From Sipunculus nudus (Eukaryota; Annelida; Sipuncula; Golfingiida; Sipunculidae), in contig CM049314.1 of the NCBI GenBank assembly GCA_026874595.1, positions 12,516,729 to 12,580,728 of the forward strand: a DNA stretch of 64,000 nucleotides, in the 5' to 3' direction. The notes under the pieces were generated by a model that was not told the origin of the DNA, searched no databases, and saw nothing but the letters and a program-made list of their open reading frames with translations. A program made the position numbers and the translations under genes. This document shows positions 59,256 to 64,000 of this stretch, piece after piece; the stretch's first letter is position 1, and each line of letters opens with the position of its first letter.

Positions 59256-61097
59256 CTAAATGCCGGGAGGTGTGTCCGCCCTCAGCATACCTTCTGTTTC
59301 AGACAGGTTCACCTCGGTTCTGTCACTATCACTCAGTTCGTCATTTTGTGCTTCAGGACTGCAAAATGGAAGACCGTGTTTCTCAAAGGAGAACAAAAGA
59401 TCAGATCTAACATTTTTACTGTTGGCTCTACCCCCAGTGAGTAAGCTGACCAGGGTACCAATAATGATAGTTGGAGCACAGCCGATGAGAGCGTACCAGC
59501 TGAAGGACACGCGGTATAATTGACTAATACCGCCTCCTGGGGTAGGCACTGGTGTTGTGACCATGTTTGCATCAGTGAAGTTGTTTACGGTATTGTAAGA
59601 CGCCGAACTATTTGCCATAGTGAAGTTGTTTAAACCCGTATTGTTTGAAACTGGGCAGAGTTTTGTGCTTACAGGGAGGGGTGAATGTAAAGAATACGGA
59701 AGGGTTAAAGATCCTATTACAATCCACCCAAGAAGTCCAATGCCACTGATCAAACCCGCGATTGCACCTTTATTATTGGCGAATGGCATGAATATACCAA
59801 TGGTAAATAACCCCAAAATAGGAGCAGCTCCCAAAGTCAGGGTTGCACCTGCCAGAGTAATTACCAGCTTACCTGTTTTCGATACTAAAATAGCCATGAG
59901 CATAATGGCAACCCCAACAAAACATACAATCACCTTTGAAGCTATAGTTGCCTGTTTCTCAGATATAGGTTTTCTGGTTATTTTCAATTTCAGGGGTTTT
60001 AAAAAGTCCTCAAGAAGAATAGCTGCGAAGCTGTTTTGTACTGAGCTAAGGGTGCTTAAAGCTGCACTCATAATACTAGATAAAAATATGCCTGCCATTC
60101 CAGGGTAGTGCTCAAACACATCCATTACCAGTACAGCTACTATCTGGTCGCGAGTTACGATCCTTTTCGCCAGGTAAGGATCACAACCCTTGTAGTAGGC
60201 GTACGCCACACAGCCGATGATACTAGCGAAGACATTTAAAAAACAATATATTGGTATGGCACATGTCATAGCGAGACGTGCTTTGTTGACAGATTTAACA
60301 CTACAAAAACGTTGTACAGCAAACTGACCCACAGCATACATTGATAAATAGAAAGGAAAATCACCGAAAAGCCAATTCCATACGGTCTGCCGCTGTAAAG
60401 GATTAGGCACAATGTTAGACAAGTCCTGTCTTCCTCCCTCTGCTGATATTTCCATCGCTTTGCTAAGGCCGCCTATATCCATACTTGCCTTGATAAGAGT
60501 AGCCGTCATACCGATGAACATGATGCCGCACTGTAAGGTATCTGTCCAGATGACGGTCTTGAATCCACCCAGAGTGGTGTAACAAGTGCACAAGGCGGCA
60601 AATAAGACAATACCGGCGTAGTAGGGGATCCCAGTAACTTTGCTGATGGCGATGGTCGGAGCATACAGAGCAACGGAAGAATAACAAACCATCTGAAACA
60701 TGGTGACGATCGAGCAAGCGATCCGGACTTCCCTGCTGAAGCGCATCTCTAAATATTCATAAACGCTGGTGATGCCGAGCCGGTGGTAAATTGGGTGGAA
60801 GAAAATGGATGATATGAGGATGGCCATGGCATAGCCGAGGATGGCAAAAGTGTAATACATCCCATAAGAGTAAATCTCCACCGGTACGCCTTGTACAAAA
60901 ATGGCTGACACCATTGTAACCACAAGAGAAGCAGCGACGGGCAGAACTCCCATATTCCTGCCTCCGAGTAGATAGTCAGCGGTTGAAGTTTTCTTTCTAT
61001 CCTGTAGCGCATAGTGAATTCCAATGATGAGACTTATACCCAGACTTCCACAGAATACCAAATAGTCAGCCCAGTGGAATCGGCGGTCAGTGGCCAT
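59256..61097 (-). CDS. SLC5 sodium-coupled transporter, single exon (copy C)
   Basis: 613-codon uninterrupted gene, third intact paralogue. Hallmarks: SVYEYLEMRF (111-120), TTLGGFKTVIWTD (174-186), QRFCSVK (262-268) and LSAALSTLSSVQNS (343-356), with the Na2-site Ser348/Thr349. The long extracellular loop before the last helix is Asn/Thr-rich with four sequons (NNT, NFT, NSS, NFT), then a Pro-Gly-rich VPTPGGG stretch. The last helix ends LLTGG. The acidic cytoplasmic tail (NDELSDSDRTEVNLSETEG) is unlike the tails of A and B and could carry casein-kinase-type sites, by inference. It ends DTPPGI with no PDZ motif. The start MATDRRFHWADY aligns with the paralogues. Confidence 0.95.
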   Translation of the reverse strand: MATDRRFHWADYLVFCGSLGISLIIGIHYALQDRKKTSTADYLLGGRNMGVLPVAASLVVTMVSAIFVQGVPVEIYSYGMYYTFAILGYAMAILISSIFFHPIYHRLGITSVYEYLEMRFSREVRIACSIVTMFQMVCYSSVALYAPTIAISKVTGIPYYAGIVLFAALCTCYTTLGGFKTVIWTDTLQCGIMFIGMTATLIKASMDIGGLSKAMEISAEGGRQDLSNIVPNPLQRQTVWNWLFGDFPFYLSMYAVGQFAVQRFCSVKSVNKARLAMTCAIPIYCFLNVFASIIGCVAYAYYKGCDPYLAKRIVTRDQIVAVLVMDVFEHYPGMAGIFLSSIMSAALSTLSSVQNSFAAILLEDFLKPLKLKITRKPISEKQATIASKVIVCFVGVAIMLMAILVSKTGKLVITLAGATLTLGAAPILGLFTIGIFMPFANNKGAIAGLISGIGLLGWIVIGSLTLPYSLHSPLPVSTKLCPVSNNTGLNNFTMANSSASYNTVNNFTDANMVTTPVPTPGGGISQLYRVSFSWYALIGCAPTIIIGTLVSLLTGGRANSKNVRSDLLFSFEKHGLPFCSPEAQNDELSDSDRTEVNLSETEGMLRADTPPGI

Positions 61098-61890
61098 ATT
61101 GCAGAGTTACTGCTTTCCTGTCGCCGGCTAGAGCAGAAACCCGTGTGAGCTATTTCATCGGCATTGTACTGTTTTAATTGTATTATAACTTCTTGACAGT
61201 CGCCTATTAATTTCTCTGCTAAGATGATTCCAGTATCATGCAAATATACACACGGTCAACTTAATTTGTGGTCTTCTTACACTAACCCGGCGTGTAAACG
61301 GGTTAAGGTCTGCTGCGTGCGTCTGGAATCGGGGCTAAGGTCTCTGAATCATGCGACCAGTCAGATCTATCTTTTTTTGGCTGACCTGACAGCACTTGAG
61401 CGGCGCGGCACGTACTGGCGCTGTGTCCTAGGGGATACGGGTACAATCGGCACTCCCTAAAAAGCGCGGCTGATTAAGGCGCTATTCATAGAACAAAGGT
61501 TATTTATGGACCTGAGATGGATGAATAAAAAACACCGGCAAGTAGCATGCTGATAAGGATACTAGACTGGTCTCTATTACATACAAGCTCGCCTGCCGTC
61601 TACCATACAACGTACCATATCATGGCAAGCAGTATATTACATTTTTCGCTTTTATGCTACCACTTCAGTTCTTTTATCGAACTGTTATTGATCTAAAATT
61701 AACAAGCATCAGTGTTTTCTCTATGTCGTGGTTTATTTTGATAATATATGTAGACCATGATAGTTCATATTTTATTCCTCCTTTCTTTCTTTCTTTCTTT
61801 CATATCGAATGCCATTTCAACATAATGGTTAATAAGAGAAACTTTATAATATAAAATTTACATAACATTTATTCATAATTTTTAACAAAT
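61098..61890. other. Upstream flank of SLC5 copy C
   Basis: Slightly richer in CG near 61280-61480 (GGCGCGGCACGTACTGGCGC). A short TTTC microsatellite lies at 61784-61801. No TATA box is clear. Presumed promoter side of copy C. Confidence 0.35.
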
Positions 61891-61896
61891 AACTAA

Positions 61897-61973
61897 ATAT
61901 ATATATATATGTGTGTATGTGTGTGTGTGTGTGTGAGGGTGTGTGAGGGTGTGTGTGTGTGTGTGTGTGTGTG
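61897..61973. repeat. (TA)n(TG)n microsatellite
   Basis: Short TA run, then TG repeats interrupted by two GAGGG steps. Confidence 0.95.
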
Positions 61974-62004
61974 TAAGATATATGGATGGGCAAAACCAGC
62001 ACCA

Positions 62005-63102
62005 AATCTAAAAAGTTTGAAAAGCATAAACAGTGAGGTCAGATGAGTGTACTTAATGTTCTGTAAAAGATAGATTGAGCTAATTTAAAAGTATTGATTT
62101 CGTTACTTAAATCATTTTAATATTTCTTAACATTGTAATGTAACATTTAATATTTAGCCTTATTATTGCTGGAAATGAATCTTAACCGAGATACAGTCCT
62201 TCCCAAATTTTTTTCAATGTATTTTCTCTTATGCTTGAGGACATTGCTCGTTACATCCTAAGAGAGTGATCATACTTTTCTAAGAGCTGTCTCCAAGACA
62301 GACCACTACTCTAAGAACTTTTGATCAGGTAAAAGTTTTGAGCTATGTCAAGCCTTTTTTTTTCAGTATAGGGTTGACATTTTTATGTGGACAGTAATAT
62401 TGAATGGGATAGAGAAGGAATTGATCTCTATGTATTTACGGCTTAATAAACATTGCACTTGGCCATGCAGCGGGGCCTTTCCTTGTAACCTTATCATAGG
62501 ATATCACGTAATTAGGTCAAGGAGCAGGACCTATACACTGAGAGATATTTTGACCTCCTGATATAATAAAGTCTTAGTGACTGTCAGATCAGAAAAGGCC
62601 TATCAGTTCAATACAATACTTACTAAGTTGTGTATTAACAACTACATGTAAATGTTTACAATAACAGGGACATCAAATCTAGGTTTAAGTCCAACCTTAG
62701 CACGTGCAGCAGCACTTTAAAGTATCCTAATTAATATACATAAAGTATCCTAATTAATATACATAAATCCCATGCCTAGTGTTAAGAAGCCTCTTTTAAT
62801 GATCGCGCAGTCAGACAGTAATACACCAGAAAACCTTTTTTTTTCATTTGTATGTTCGTTATCATCAATATTTTATATATCATCAACATTAATTCTTAAT
62901 GATAATAATTAAAAAATCACAATAAATAAGGCTCCAGAAGTTTAAATGGGAAAATTCATGGGGTGCTTTAGTTAAGGAAAGTTCCCACTTTACGGAGTGT
63001 GGAGATTCCCACAGTAACTAAACATTTAATAGAGAAGAAAAAAAACGAGACTGTCCAAAACTGTCTACTTTACGGAAGCATCCATAAGCAGAGGTTTGAC
63101 TG
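62005..63102. mobile_element. Diverged relative of the TIR element at 41753-43101
   Basis: Collinear blocks shared with 42000-43101: ACTTAAATCATTTTAATATT, TTAATAAACATTGCACTTGG, then ATATCACGTAAT, CAGACAGTAATACACC and the right terminus GAGGTTTGACTG at 63091-63102. The left terminus is not found and may have been lost beside the TG/TA microsatellite at 61897-61973. Confidence 0.6.
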
Positions 63103-63650
63103 TTTAACTTGAGAATGTGTTAATTTAATATAAAGTATGCCGACCTAAAAGATAATCAATTTAAACATTTTTTAAGTGATGTCGTCTTTAAGGAATTCGA
63201 CGTATATTTTTATTTTAAGAAAGAAAAAATATATGAAATATTCAGAACCAGCAGCATATAAAGCTACTAACCGCATGCATTTCCTTAAACAAAATGGCAT
63301 ACCCCTCATCCTTGCCCCGGGCAAGTCAGCCATGCATGCGACATCTTTTGTGCTGACGAATATAAAGCTGATTATGTGTATCTAGAGACCTTATGAACGA
63401 ATGTTGACCCGGTACGCAGGGCGGAAGGTCCAATATTTGATATTAGGTACAATATGGTGAACAGACAGAGATCTGTGTCAATTGCGATGACCTTCACACT
63501 GCCTGAGGTGTTTCCTGTTGCTAATGGTGATTATAAATATCACTGATGTCACGTGTCCTACTGGTACCAGTCCTGAAAGGAAGATAGCTCATGTATATAT
63601 AAACTGTATTGTTCATATAGCATAAATTAATCAGCGTTGTGAAGCAATAT

Positions 63651-63724
<74 letters not shown>

Positions 63725-63750
63725 TGAATCATATACAGTTAATTTTACTG

Positions 63751-63792
<42 letters not shown>

Positions 63793-64000
63793 ATATACTT
63801 TATTGATAATTTATATACTTTATTTCCAAGCTGGGAAATAAGATAGATTGTATCAGCCTAAACACAAAACAAGTAAATATTTATTACTATAATAAGCCTA
63901 ACTATATTATACCCATATATATATATATATATATATATATCTGTTACATCCATGGTCATTACTGATCATCGAATTTGAAAATTTTGAAGATTTTGGCCGC
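63103..64000. repeat. Right edge with (TA)n tracts
   Basis: TA microsatellites at about 63646-63719, 63757-63789 and 63916-63940. No gene is supported. The short Tyr/Ile-rich ORFs here are translated TA repeats. Confidence 0.85.

Noticed and set aside
59620-60108. 162-codon plus-strand ORF antisense to SLC5 copy C
   Set aside because: Antisense shadow of the coding sequence, with no independent signal.

Overview
The window reads as AT-rich animal nuclear DNA, probably from a mollusc and most likely a bivalve. The evidence is GT-AG introns, a metazoan-type mannose-6-phosphate isomerase (MPI) gene split over small exons, SLC5-type sodium symporters, and a dense load of short dispersed repeats, minisatellites and TA/TG microsatellites. 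The bivalve assignment is an inference from repeat style and was not tested against any database. No prokaryotic operon, phage or CRISPR structure is present.

Layout. Every gene I can support lies on the minus strand. From 679 to 23671 runs most of an MPI gene. Seven coding exons can be placed to the base, with consistent splice phases, giving 347 codons; the last exon (roughly 70-75 residues) lies off the left edge. A 16-nt first coding exon sits in a CpG-richer promoter-like patch near 23.66 kb. It is separated by a 13.4-kb intron packed with repeats: a 56-bp minisatellite whose units each carry a copy of the exon 2 splice acceptor, a 46-bp satellite of about 20 units, and large compound elements with tandem cores, some carrying nuclear-receptor-like AGGTCA motifs.

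From 26 to 61 kb lies a cluster of SLC5 sodium-coupled transporters of the monocarboxylate/multivitamin/iodide clade. There are three intact, single-exon genes of 612, 607 and 613 codons (29220-31058, 45657-47480, 59256-61097) and two decayed copies (about 26036-26695 and 47960-48570). Each decayed copy has a large internal deletion. The lack of introns suggests one retroposed founder copied locally. The spaces between hold a 76-bp pyrimidine-rich repeat array, a 2.2-kb 40-bp satellite, TIR elements, a 35-bp array, and an isolated CpG-rich patch (43.74-44.35 kb) that I could not assign.

How it works together. MPI interconverts mannose-6-phosphate and fructose-6-phosphate in the cytosol. The SLC5 proteins would bring small organic anions or vitamins across the plasma membrane using the sodium gradient. 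I see no sign that the two loci are functionally linked. The items most worth following up are the minisatellite that multiplies the MPI exon 2 acceptor, the intronless SLC5 cluster with its deletion-bearing relics, the GGTGGCGCCACC box shared by otherwise different repeats, and the CpG-rich orphan patch.
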